A DNA stretch of 64,000 bases, taken from positions 19,750,842 through 19,814,841 of the forward strand of contig NC_051430.1 in NCBI RefSeq assembly GCF_001649575.2, given 5' to 3'. The position numbers and the translations under genes were made by a program. This document shows positions 44,821 to 55,492 of this stretch, one piece after another. Within the stretch, counting starts at the first letter, position 1, and the number at the start of each line of letters is the position of its first letter. Under the pieces are notes generated by a model that did not search any database, was not told the DNA's origin, and saw only the letters and a list, made by a program, of their open reading frames with translations. The stretch comes from Kryptolebias marmoratus (taxonomy: Eukaryota > Chordata > Actinopteri > Cyprinodontiformes > Rivulidae).

Positions 44821-47800
44821 ATTTAAGCTGAAGCAGGTGAAACCCACTATGAAAAATATAGGGGGATATTTGCCTAAAGGTTGTTACTGTGAATAACTAT
44901 ATGAGTCCAAAAGTAGTAAAAATAGTATTTTAAAAAACATTTCAAGAAATATAACTGGAATAATGATAATGAAGAGAATGCCTTACAAAGAGATTTGGAG
45001 TCTCTAAACTCAGTACTTATACATGCAGTTTGATTGCATTTTGAACTTTTTCAAAGAACGTCTTGTTGGATTTCTCAACGTTCTCTGTTTATTGAAATAT
45101 CTCAAGGTCTATAGGCCAGAGTTTCTTTGTTTTTCTATGCTGATATTCTGTACAACATGAACATCATGTCTTCACTGAACCTGTAACTGCATCAAAATAC
45201 CACTTTTAACACACACCCTGGTTCCTGTTTATGCTAATGTTTTCAGTATATATACAGTACAAGTTACCTTCTTCTTCATTCCTAACAGAAATGTCCACAG
45301 GTCTTCTTTTCACAGTAAACACAGCCCTTTACCAAGGTGCACTGAACAAAAAAAATTAGCTCCTTGCTGTTGCGACCGGAGCTCATTGTTTGAACTCCTG
45401 GCCGTTGAGAGCAACTTCAATGACTATATTGATCATGAATGTCAGCTCTTATTTGGACTTCAGTGGCTGCGGGAAAAACAGTTTGGGGTAAAAACAAAAG
45501 CAAGGAAACGAATAAGGAAAGTTTGTAAAAGCAAGGGGCACATTTGGAGGAAACATTGTTCTCAGTAACGCCTTTCAAAGTAAACTTTTATCCCAGGCAT
45601 GAGATGCCTTTTTTCTACATCAATGTCATGTGAAATGACCAAGGAGAAATGGGGTAATGTCATTTTTTGCAGCCAAATTAAAGGACCAAGATGTACAAGG
45701 AGTTACTGATGGCCCTTTCACTTGGGTCTTGCATGCAAATAATGCCTTTAATCTTTTTTTAAACATGATTAAATACAGGTAAAGTCAAGTTAAGAGTGAT
45801 CCAGGGAGTCACACAAAAAATATTTTTGACAAGATTTACCTGGCTAAATCAATTCATGTGCCTGATTTATATCGAGACATTTCAAAGCCAATACTCTCTT
45901 TAACTAATATTGTCAGTTTTTGGTCAGTTTTCCTCACCTAGTTGTTAAAATGGTAGATTCTCTCCATGGCTGCTCCTTCTCGAGTCTGTTATGACACTGC
46001 ATACTGGAAATAACTTTCTGAATCCAAGCAGACTGTACTTCCTCAACCATGTTCTCCATCATGCTTGTTTATTTGCTTCATTCCTCTTGGGATTTTCCTC
46101 ACCCCGTCTCCTCCCTGACTGGCTGCAGCTCCTCGCTGACATCTCACTCACAACCTCTTGCTGCACTGAAGTTTCAAAATATTCATGCATGCTAGATATT
46201 CTGTTAGCTCTGAAATGTGCCACAGGCCTAACAAATTGAGGCTTTGAAGCGCTCTCACTTTATGATTGATGACCACTGATCTAACTGCAGATTTGCTTCA
46301 AATCTGGGTCATTTGTCTGGTCATGAAAAATAAAACTTAAAGCCTTGCAAGTATGAACTTGACATTAGGGAAAATCCATGCCCTGAGTGTCTAAAGGTAA
46401 GATGATTTTTTTACAATTTCTTTTCTTAGTAATTTATACCGTCACATTAAAAATACTTCTTTTTTCTTGTGTTTTTCCTATGCAGTAGAATGATTATCTG
46501 AGCCCGATGTAATCATGGTAAAATACTGTCTATTCATCTCTGTGTTTATGTGACGTGAAACAAATGTCAGCAGCACAGGGAGAGATAGTTTTTATAGAAG
46601 TGTTTATGGCTCATTGACATCCTGTCGCTGTGTTTATGACTCACTGTGCCCGTCACACCACTAAACAGCTTGTTTCCCTCAAGGGCATCGGGACCAATCA
46701 ATATGGACAGAACCGGACTTTAATAATCCACCAAGACATACCCTCTGAGGCTCATCGCTGCATTCATCTCACCTCACTGCGCATGAGAAATGCACTCAAT
46801 ATTATTTTCTGATATTGCTTATCATTACGAACAATTGCAGGTAGCCATTAAACATGGGTCTTCTGATGATAGGATAACTTTGAGCCAAAGAGCTGGAAGG
46901 CCATAATATAGGAAGTTGTGATTTTGTTTCTTAAACAGATATACATAAAGATAGAAAACCAGCTAACTTTCATTATTGTTCTAATGTAAACATGCATATT
47001 GTGAAGAATTAAACTTTTCTGTCATGAGATGTCTAAAGTAATGTTGGGAGACTGGCAGGTTAATGCTACTTAATTAGTTAAGTTATAGTGATTCTGCAGC
47101 AGATTGTTTGTTAAACAGATACACACGCTAACCCTTGTAGCTTGCTGCAAACATTTGTTTTAAAACTGTGTTACCCTAAAATAAATGATGGATTTTGCTC
47201 TTCAGATAGACAAGCCATGACCAGCTGCATTTATGGCTAAGAAAAAAATATAATAAAAAATCCAACATCTGTCTTTGTCTTGTTTTTCATCCATTATACA
47301 CAGCTGACTGACAGCACCCAGTAACAGGTAGGGGAGAAGGGCCTCTACTCAATACTGCATACAAGTGGACAAAACCAAACATTGTTTCTAACATCTCGTT
47401 GAAAGGAATTTAAACTGCAGGTACAGTATAAAGGAAGATTTAGTTTGGACACTATGATGTATGTAAAACTCTGGCATAACTTTAAATGGGACAACAAACT
47501 TTGGGCTTATTCCAAACAATGGATTCCTTTCACATTGACACGCTACTCAGCATTGCCTACTTGTTTTTATGTTATCTCAAATTTTCTATGCTCATTAAAT
47601 GTGCAAAGAATAAACAGAATTCCCTGACTCAAGCGCAGAAGGGTAAGCAATAAATAAATAAAAAAAATACAATCAGGTTAAATGTGTAATTATTGCATCC
47701 AGCCACTTCAAGAAACAACTGATGAATTACTTTATGTGTCAAAGGATTTCCTGAAAACCTGACGAACAAAAGCATCCGTGGTGGCTGCTGTTGTTGTTGT

Positions 47801-48500
47801 TCCTTTTGAATGAATGGGTCACTTCATTGTCTTGATTGCAAACCTTCCGTTGTCCCATTTTCATTGACAGAGCAGTGATTGTTGGAGCTGAGGACGAGCC
47901 CCGGTAATGCACACTGAAATGGCATTGTGACAACTGTGATCTAGCTTTGATTCCAGTAACTGCTCTCTCAGCTGAGTGAATATGGGCCTCAGCTTTGCCT
48001 TGTCATACAACAAAAAGCACTTAGTGGGAATGCTTATGAATAAAAATGCCAAGAAAAAAAGAACCTGCCTCCAAGACAAGCTCTTGACAAGCTGGCAGTC
48101 CGCCATTTTGATTATCTAAATTCACAGCTAAAGACCTATGAAGTATAGGAAAAACTATCAAATGACAACCCCTTTGGCAGTTGCAGAAGATGTAACTATT
48201 GCGCATTTGTCCAGTAATAGCATCTCTCTCTTGTCAGTATGACCTTATCTGAGCCTTAAAGCCAAAGTGTGTATTATCTTTGTTTTTCTGTGCTCTAGAA
48301 AATTAGATTACCACCTTACCAGGCTTCAGAAATCTGTGCAGTGTTGTTTTTTTATTGCCAAAGCTTGACTTGGCTTCCAAATAGTCCTCTAAGGAACCAA
48401 TCAGATGTCTCCTTAACTTTCAATTACAGAGTCAAGGCTTTCACATTTGGTGCTTAAAAAATGTGCAGTCCCTTTTAGAATAATTGTTTTTTCTCCCACA
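44821..48500. other. noncoding DNA, no gene seen
   Basis: AT-rich. A basic 60-codon frame at 45386-45568 starts with TTG and has no recognised motif. Nothing else is supported. Confidence 0.45.
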
Positions 48501-48504
48501 AATA

Positions 48505-48654
48505 CAGTGCTGAGTAAAAGTTTTAGGCATGTTTGGGAAAAAAAATGTTTTAAACTAAGAATGCGTTCAAACAGATAAACTCCAATTATTTATTTTTAGC
48601 AGTTAATGTAAAATGACCAAACGAAGAAGCAATATAAATCAAATCAATAAAGAA
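48505..48654 (+). mobile_element. Tc1-like transposon, left terminal segment of a scrambled copy
   Basis: After a TA dinucleotide, CAGTGCTGAGTAAAAG and TTTTAGGCATG match the terminal repeat of a second, widespread fish Tc1 family (CAGTACTGTGCAAAAGTTTTAGGCA type). The subterminal words AAGAATGCGTTCAAAC and ATAAATCAAATCAATAAAG follow in the expected order. The right terminal repeat is not present. Confidence 0.7.
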
Positions 48655-48690
48655 TTCTGCCACTTCTGAGCTGATGACACTGCTGAATTC
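48655..48690 (-). pseudogene. inverted internal transposase fragment
   Basis: Reversed relative to the left terminal segment, this short stretch reads SVISSEVAEF, fitting the S-A-I-S-S-E-L-A-E segment of the same Tc1 family's transposase. In an intact element it would lie downstream and in the opposite orientation. Short but closely matching, so a rearrangement is likelier than chance. Confidence 0.5.
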
Positions 48691-48694
48691 ACTT

Positions 48695-48868
48695 TTGAAG
48701 GAAGGCAGGCATGATAAGTACAGTAGTTAAAACACAGTCATTAACTGAAGCAGAAACAGCGCGTAGGAGACTTAAAACTGGATGAGGAACAGCCGAACTC
48801 TGCCACCATGGTGGAGTTTTTAAAAACAGTCTGCTGTCAGGGGTCAGGCAAGACTGAGCACAGCAGCA
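48695..48868 (+). mobile_element. Tc1-like transposon, leader and start of transposase frame
   Basis: Back in the forward orientation, AACACAGTCATTAACTGAAG, CAGAAACAGC and GATGAGGAACAGCCGAACTC match the leader of the same family. GGCAAGACTGAGCACAGCAG then encodes the first residues (A-R-L-S-T-A) of the enzyme. The expected ATG has been lost. The frame does not continue into the following piece. Confidence 0.62.
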
Positions 48869-48870
48869 TG

Positions 48871-48950
48871 TTACCTTGGCCATCCATGGTGTCTGCAGTA
48901 CTTGATGTGTCCCATTTCTTTGTGCTTCCTCACAGGTGGTTGAACAGCAC
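48871..48950 (-). pseudogene. inverted transposase N-terminal fragment
   Basis: The minus strand reads AVQPPVRKHKEMGHIK and ends near GWPR, fitting the A-V-Q-A-L-L-K-K-H-K-E-T-G-N-V ... S-G-R-P-R stretch of this family's DNA-binding domain. A stop follows at once. It belongs immediately after the start codon region in an intact copy, but here it is inverted. Confidence 0.6.
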
Positions 48951-49839
48951 TTTTTGAAAACCCATTTTACTTTGAAAACTTTTTTGACCTGATTTAACTA
49001 CCTTTGTTTTTTTGACTTAATTTCAGAACCTCAGACCACTTTCTTTTAGTTTTTTTTCATTCTGGTTTTGTTATTCATCAATATTTTTAAACAACTTTAC
49101 AAAAAGAAGATTTAAGTTGGTATGATTAAACTAGCTGATTGTATAACTTTGGTCTTACATTCACTTTTTTTTTACACAAGACTCTGTGTCTTATAATTTG
49201 TTGACTCAGCAGTTCCTCAGAAAACTGTTTTTTGTATACAGCCACATTTTGCTTTTTGTTGGTCAAATTTCCTTCCTTGCTATTGTGAGTGGGTGGATGT
49301 CTGTGGGTCTTTTGTTTACATCAAATGCATGTAGGGGCATGGTGGGATGTTAGTGGGGGGAAGAAAAAGATTTTACTCTCCGGCAAGCACAGTTATTGTT
49401 CTTAAAGGCTAACATATAGCTTGTTAGTGTGAAGCTTTGTCTACAGTATGTCAGAGAATCATTCCACAGGGAAAAAAATGAGCTGAATTGAGTTATTTCA
49501 GATAGCTAGCTGCTCTTAGCAGGAGGCTGGAAGATCAAAGAATGCTGCACTAGTCTCGTCTGCAGGCTACATAGCTAAAAGACTGGGATCATTGGTCTGG
49601 CTTTAAACAGAATGCTTGGATGGATTGTCTGGTTCAGAAGAAGGGTATTGTGCTTCGTGATGGGAAGTCTGCACAAAAGTATTTCAATATTCTGCTCTCA
49701 TAACTTGAGTGGATTTGCTCTCAGTGTGGTGTGCTAAAATGGTAAAATAATAATAATAAAAGGATTGAGACAGTGCCCACTGGAAAATACCATTCTACTT
49801 GTTCCTGTGGTTCTCCTTGTGCTGTCTTTCACCTTACAT

Positions 49840-49840
<1 letters not shown>
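48951..49840. other. noncoding DNA, no gene seen
   Basis: T-rich stretches between 48990 and 49175. No recognised element. Confidence 0.45.

Positions 49841-49844
<4 letters not shown>

Positions 49845-49899
<55 letters not shown>
49845..49899. repeat. (TA)n microsatellite, about 27 units
   Basis: Uninterrupted TA dinucleotides over about 55 bases. The longest pure AT dinucleotide array in the window, able to form cruciform structures. Confidence 0.97.
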
Positions 49900-49902
<3 letters not shown>

Positions 49903-49918
49903 TATAGCGCCTGAGAAA

Positions 49919-49952
49919 ATTCAGAGTAAAGCATAATTCAGAGTAAAGCATG
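49919..49952. repeat. 17-bp tandem duplication
   Basis: ATTCAGAGTAAAGCATA at 49919-49935 is followed by ATTCAGAGTAAAGCATG at 49936-49952, then a partial third unit (AAAAGTAAAGCGTG). It sits 20 bases from the (TA)n array. Confidence 0.85.
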
Positions 49953-50440
49953 TAAAAGTAAAGCGTGTTGTGAACAGGCTGATCACAAATATTGACAACC
50001 TGTTAAAACTGTCTTAAAATTTCTCTGTAAAATTCCATAAATGGGAAGATTTATAGGCGGAAAGATGAATCTTTTAGGAGGCCTAAGCCCTTGAGTAGTG
50101 TGAAGAGACCCATTTTTTAAAAAACTTTATTTGGTGTCTCGTAAAACCAAACGGCTTGCAATAATAGTGTTTCTGGGATGTGACGGCCATATCTTTCAGA
50201 TCTCCATCAAGGACAACAGGGCAAATGTCTGAATATGCTGAAAAGCTTCTTTACATTCTGCCTTTCTGTTTTTCATCATTCATGTCCTCCTGTTTCAGAC
50301 TTCTTCAGAATACATCTCCTTCATCCTCCATATGTTTAATCATCTCTCTCTGTTTTGCCTAATTCTGTCACTGTTGTTGTCAGTTTACCTCTTCCTCTGT
50401 CTCTTTTCTTCTCCTCTTTCCTCCTCCTGAAATCAGTCAT
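49953..50440. other. noncoding, pyrimidine-rich towards the end
   Basis: From about 50250 to 50425 the plus strand is C+T-rich, producing serine/phenylalanine/leucine-rich frames that are not genes. Confidence 0.5.
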
Positions 50441-50444
50441 ACTT

Positions 50445-50640
50445 CAGCTCTGCTAGGCAGGGCCATGACTGGGGAGAGAGGGGAGGTAATTGAATTTCTC
50501 TCCTAGAGTGACTCACATCAACACAGACAATTCAGACATAGCCAGGCGCGAGGTAATAGACAGGGAGGGCATCACGTCAGCTTAGAACTGCAATTAACTA
50601 CAGTGAGACACAGTCGCTTGAAGCCTGAATAAGAAACCGG
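50445..50640. promoter_or_regulatory. candidate conserved noncoding element
   Basis: Balanced composition with GCTAGGCAGGGCCATGACTG, GGAGGTAATTGAATTTC, AGTGACTCACATCAACAC, CCAGGCGCGAGGTAATAG and GCATCACGTCAGC. It includes AP-1-like TGACTCA and CRE-like CACGTCA words and two TAAT-type cores. Enhancer-like by texture; unproven. Confidence 0.28.
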
Positions 50641-53600
50641 GGGGGGGAATAAATGTGACGGCACTCTCTTCAATTTTACAGTCCATGTATTCATGGTTCT
50701 AAGGCTGATATGTCATTAGAACAGCTGCTCCTCAAGTAGGAAAAAATTCAGAAGGGGATGTTCTGATTCCTGTTCAGCGGAATTGGAAGAAAAATATATT
50801 TTCCAATTTTTAGGCAAAATGACACTTTCGATGAATCAGAACACAAAGCGGGTTCGCTTTCAATGCCTGTGATATACTTGTAGTTGTCAAAGATGACAAG
50901 TAATTCTCAGGGATGGTTTGTAGAAGCAGGTATCGGTCATGGCATTGGGAAAGTAACTGATTAAATTAGTTGTCTTAAGCTTTAGACCTAACAAACATAT
51001 TATCACAACATCTTGAATATATTGAAGTTGTGAAAAACGAAAGCAATGGAAATACTGCTGTGAAAATGATCATTTAAATTTAGTCTTTGTAGTATTGCTT
51101 GGGAGGAGATATTCTCCTAAAACAAGACAAGAATGTGAATAAAAGCTGATTTTGGATAAACAGCTTCCTGATGTTGGTGTCGGCAGGTTGTTGATTTGAC
51201 GTCAGTGACAGTGCTGGATTTCTGTGTGTGTGGAACGTGAAAGCTCTGTACTGACACCGCACACAAAATACAAAAACATGTCACAAGTGTTTTACTGGCA
51301 GTAGCAGGTCAGAGTCGCAGGTGCACTCTGTTCAGAATCTTGCATGGATTTAAATAATTTATAAGCTTCATTTTTTCAAGCTACCCGACCCCGGCCCCCT
51401 TTGACAACTTGTCACAATAAATATTATTGTCTTTCTGGCATTTTCGCTCTTGGTCTGTGGTATTTATCTTTTCACTTGGACCACAGCTTCTCGCTTACTA
51501 ACAGCGTCCCCTGGTATAACTCCCAACATTTATGTCACTACCCACAATGCAATGCGTCGTGCCAATGGAGTCTATTTTCTATTTCACATGAATGAATTGT
51601 TTTCACCATGGCTCTGGCTCATGTTGTCCCAACTCTGCTGCCTTTATTCATCAAAAGTTAATTGGAAATATTGAACACTGTCATGATTACTTTAGGATAA
51701 TTTTTAGCCTTATTTGCTTAGTGTTCTTTGGATTTTCTTGCTATTATTGTCAACAGTATCACTACATACTGGCCTTGACACAGTTATTTCAATATTTTCT
51801 GCTTCTTGTCCGGACACTTAATGTAATGCACTGTGTACCATGCTACATTTGCTCTTTTTGAGTCTTATATGCATTTCTTACTGTCGTTGTCTTTTGCTTT
51901 CTGTTCTCGAGTCATTGGCAAAACACAAACATAAGCCTGCAGCAAATGGAAAAAAAAGAAAACAACAACAAAAAAAAACAAACAGAAAAAAAGAAAACAG
52001 GTATGGAAGGAAATAGAAACATGATGATACCATGAATGCCTGAGTGTTTTTGTAACTCTTTGACTGATTTATCAATAGCGACACCTTAAGGAGAATTTGA
52101 AACAGATTAATCAACTTTTGTTGCTGTTGAATAAATGCTATTAATAGCATTTATGGATGAACCAGATAAGAATGTAGTTTGCCATCAAATTTCTGTTGAA
52201 AGGTAAAGGAAAGAAAAACACCCTGTATATTATTGACTGCTACCAGCATTGATCACTTTGAGAAAAATGATTACTCACGTGCAGATATGAGAAAAGGGAA
52301 GGTCTGTTTTGGTGTTTCTAATGGGAAAATGGGGAACTAATGCACTAATTTGACATTTTTGTGAGCGAGGCAAGATAAGATCAAACCTATAGATCAATAT
52401 GGTCATGAAACAGTTAAGGGTAATAAAACCATTAGGTAGGTAACAGAAAAAATATTACACTCGACAGTTTTCAGGTATGAATGTGTGCAACTTAAAGATC
52501 TGCACATTGAATAAAATCATTAAGTATTGAGTGGTTAAAAAACTGTGAAAAGCCCCAGTAAACATCTCCAGAAAAAAAGAGAAAAAAATCCCTGTAAACT
52601 TGGCAGTCTTACCTTGGCTGATCAGCATAAACTGTGAGCTAATGAGTTTGTATCAGCTAAGCAACTTTCTCTGTGTCCTCATTATACATTTTCATCAACC
52701 TGCCAATTGATTGGATCTGCTGGTGCTTTACAAATACAGCCAAGATAAATAAATGTGGGGTAATCAACACTTGCAACCGGCTCACTTGTTTCCAAGGACT
52801 CTATTTACAGTAACAGCAGAGGGTGAACTGGACCAACATGTAAATGTGTGCAATTTTCTTAATCAGGACCAGTGTCCTACTTCTGAAAGACTCCTTGGGC
52901 CTCGATCAAATGACCATCCGTAGGTTCACATATAAAACTAAATGTGTGTGCAAAGACAGAATTGTCTTTATAGATTTTACAAGCTGATACTTGTATTAAT
53001 GAAGCCTTATTAACAAAAGCAAATAGAATTTTTTCCTTCTTGTATTCTGATGGCTGTTCTTTGTCTGTTATTGTTTTGTGAGTCAGTATTTGGTAACTCT
53101 TCATAAATCAGCTCCTTTTTCATATGTCAGGAGTCTATTCCAAACTCTGCCAGCCATCTGTATAAGCATTTTATGCCAGAGGTCTATCCCATAATGTGTT
53201 ATAATGGTGCCCCCGTATTATCAAGGAATGGCATATATTTCTCCAAAGCAGTGAGGAGTTATGGAAATATATTGCTGTGGGCTATTGTGGTTGTCTCACT
53301 GGTGCTGAGCCCATTTATCATGATACTGTGACACCTGAGGGAAGATGCTCTCTGGGAGATTCCAGCACAAACACTCATGCATGATGGTTTGCACACATAC
53401 TGAATACCTACACACACATACACACACCTATTGATGCACACATGCAATATAAAGTGTATGGCTGCAGTGGGCGACAAAGATAAAAAGAAATACAATACAC
53501 ACCCGGCTGATATGTGCAAGTACTTACGTATGGTTTTAATCTTTCATACGTGTTCCTAGGTGTTGGCACTGATGTCAAATACTTCAAATAGCACACATAA

Positions 53601-54315
53601 GCATTCAGGTATATTCAAAATATGCTCATTTGTTGACACAGACAAACTTTATAACCACACGTACACAACAAACGATAATTTCATATTAGAGCAGTCTGAA
53701 CAAAAGTAAAAACAAAGAGGAAGGGAGCTAAACAAAGAATGGTCTCAAGTGGTCACATTAAAGCCGCACAAGAAAATAACAATAAGCACTTAGCTTCAGC
53801 TGATGACCAAATCAATATACTGTCTCTGTTTTGAGTCGAATCAATAGCATTCTGTGTGCCGTTATTAGAGGAAATGATCAACAATTACTTTTCCAGAACT
53901 TTTAAATGTCAACTCAACCTTAAATGCAATCATCAAACATTTGAAATATCATTAGAGTGTAAATGGTTATTGCTGTTTGTTCATTTCAGTTATTAAAAAA
54001 AGAAAGCAGTGACAATCAATTGTTTCGGGACAAACATGCTCTTATATATGATGTTTAAACCAAAGAAAGTTGTTGATTGGTGGTTCACTTGTGCACCTTG
54101 ACAAACGTGATGCCAAAGATGGCAGCTGTTCTGGTTGCTGATCATTGTGTAATTTTTGTGATACAAATATTAGTTTGATCACTTTTTTTTAAGGTTAAAC
54201 ATTTTCATTATAGACAAAGTCTTTCAAAAGACCAGTAATTCCATTTAGATGTAATCAGATTTTTATTTTGAATGTCAAAGATTACACTTTTTAACCACAA
54301 ATTTCTATAAATGTA
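50641..54315. other. AT-rich noncoding DNA
   Basis: An A-rich low-complexity tract lies at 51948-51998. Blocks near 52610-52800 and 53110-53240 have mixed composition but no clear signal. No gene supported. Confidence 0.45.
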
Positions 54316-54319
54316 CAAA

Positions 54320-54816
54320 TTGTCACGTTGAGTGGAGATTACGGAGACAAACCCAGTGCCCAGACTCATATTAAAAGAAACTAATTTATTTAACTAAAGA
54401 ACAAACAAAGCAAAAGCTGACGGGGCAGCAAACAAATAGAAACATAAACTAAATCAAAAACTAAGAAGAAGAACATAATAAGAGCGGGAGCGGGAGCAGG
54501 AACGGAACCAGGAACAGGACGGAAACATGCAACAAATATCAACGGACCAGCGGGGAATGAAGAGAAATGACCAGGTTTTAAAGTACATAAGATGATTATG
54601 GTAAGTGGACTCAGGTGTGAGGGAGCAATCACAGGCAGGTGGAGATGGGCGTGGCAGGAGAACCAAAAGCGGGTGACTGGGGAGGAGAGAAATGAAAACA
54701 CAAACATGAGGAAAACAAAAAGCAAATACAACCAAAAAACAGAATAGAAGCAAAAACCGAAGAACTAAAATAAAAATAAAACATAAACAAAACCCAGAAA
54801 AATCAAATCACCACAC
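54320..54816. mobile_element. probable interspersed repeat, A-rich on the plus strand
   Basis: Starts TGTCACGTTGAGTGGAG, then a GACTCATATTAAAAGAAACT block, an AAAGCTGACGGGGCAGC block, a purine-rich (GAGCGG)n-like stretch near 54483-54500, CTCAGGTGTGAGGGAGC, GGCAGGTGGAGATGGGCG, and long AAACAAAA runs to the end. This order of blocks is one I associate with a fish repeat several hundred bases long. Minus-strand frames here are poly-Phe/Leu artefacts. Class unknown, possibly LTR-derived or a non-autonomous DNA element. Confidence 0.5.
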
Positions 54817-55330
54817 AAATATCTTTTTTAAAACATACAAAAAGCATTTATTGTATAACAGCATTCTTATGTTATCTCAAAAGAAATGGCATCTATTTCT
54901 TATAAAGTTAGATTTTTTTGAAAACACTTTTAAACAGCTGGAAACAATAGAGTGTCTCAAGCAGAATACAAACACAATTATTTTGTCTCTCAAATATGTT
55001 CCCTCTATGGGAGGCCAAGTTTAGTCAACAAGCAGCTTGTCTGGGTATATGTGATAAGACAGACTCGCGAATGGACAATAAGAGAGGTTTTACACTTTAT
55101 TCAGATATTATTGGACTGAGAAAGTTGGGGGTAAAACTTTTCTTTTTAATGTGATTATCTTGTCTTTTGCACACAATGAAGCATGAAGATAAATATTCAG
55201 CTATGTTCGGACTTCATATTCTCCTCACTGTTTGGCCTAAGACTGCTACCATTATCAATCCATTATAAATATAATATAAATAAATATAAAAGGGTGTATA
55301 ACAGTCAATCAGCACGGAAACATATCTTTG
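54817..55330. other. noncoding DNA, no gene seen
   Basis: AT-rich sequence with an AATATAAATA-type run near 55265-55290. Confidence 0.45.
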
Positions 55331-55492
55331 AAAACTCACATGATTTTACCACAGTTTTCACATGTGAAAACAGGTGAAAACACGATTTTCCACATGGGAA
55401 GGTCAAATGTATTTTTGTTTCAAATCCACATGTGAAGCTGGTGCGAAAACACATGATTCACATGCGATTCACATATGTCACGTGCCAACTTA
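55331..55492. repeat. diverged cluster of CACATGTG-type motifs
   Basis: Variants of TTCACATGTGAAAA recur about six times: a perfect 16-base palindrome TTTTCACATGTGAAAA at 55355-55370, CACATGTG again at 55427-55434, and looser copies at 55337, 55390, 55450, 55458 and 55469. CACATGTG is also an E-box (CANNTG). It resembles an eroded short tandem or interspersed repeat found in fish. Confidence 0.6.

Noticed and set aside
45386..45568. Basic 60-codon plus-strand frame
   Set aside because: TTG start and lysine-rich composition from A-rich DNA; no motif.
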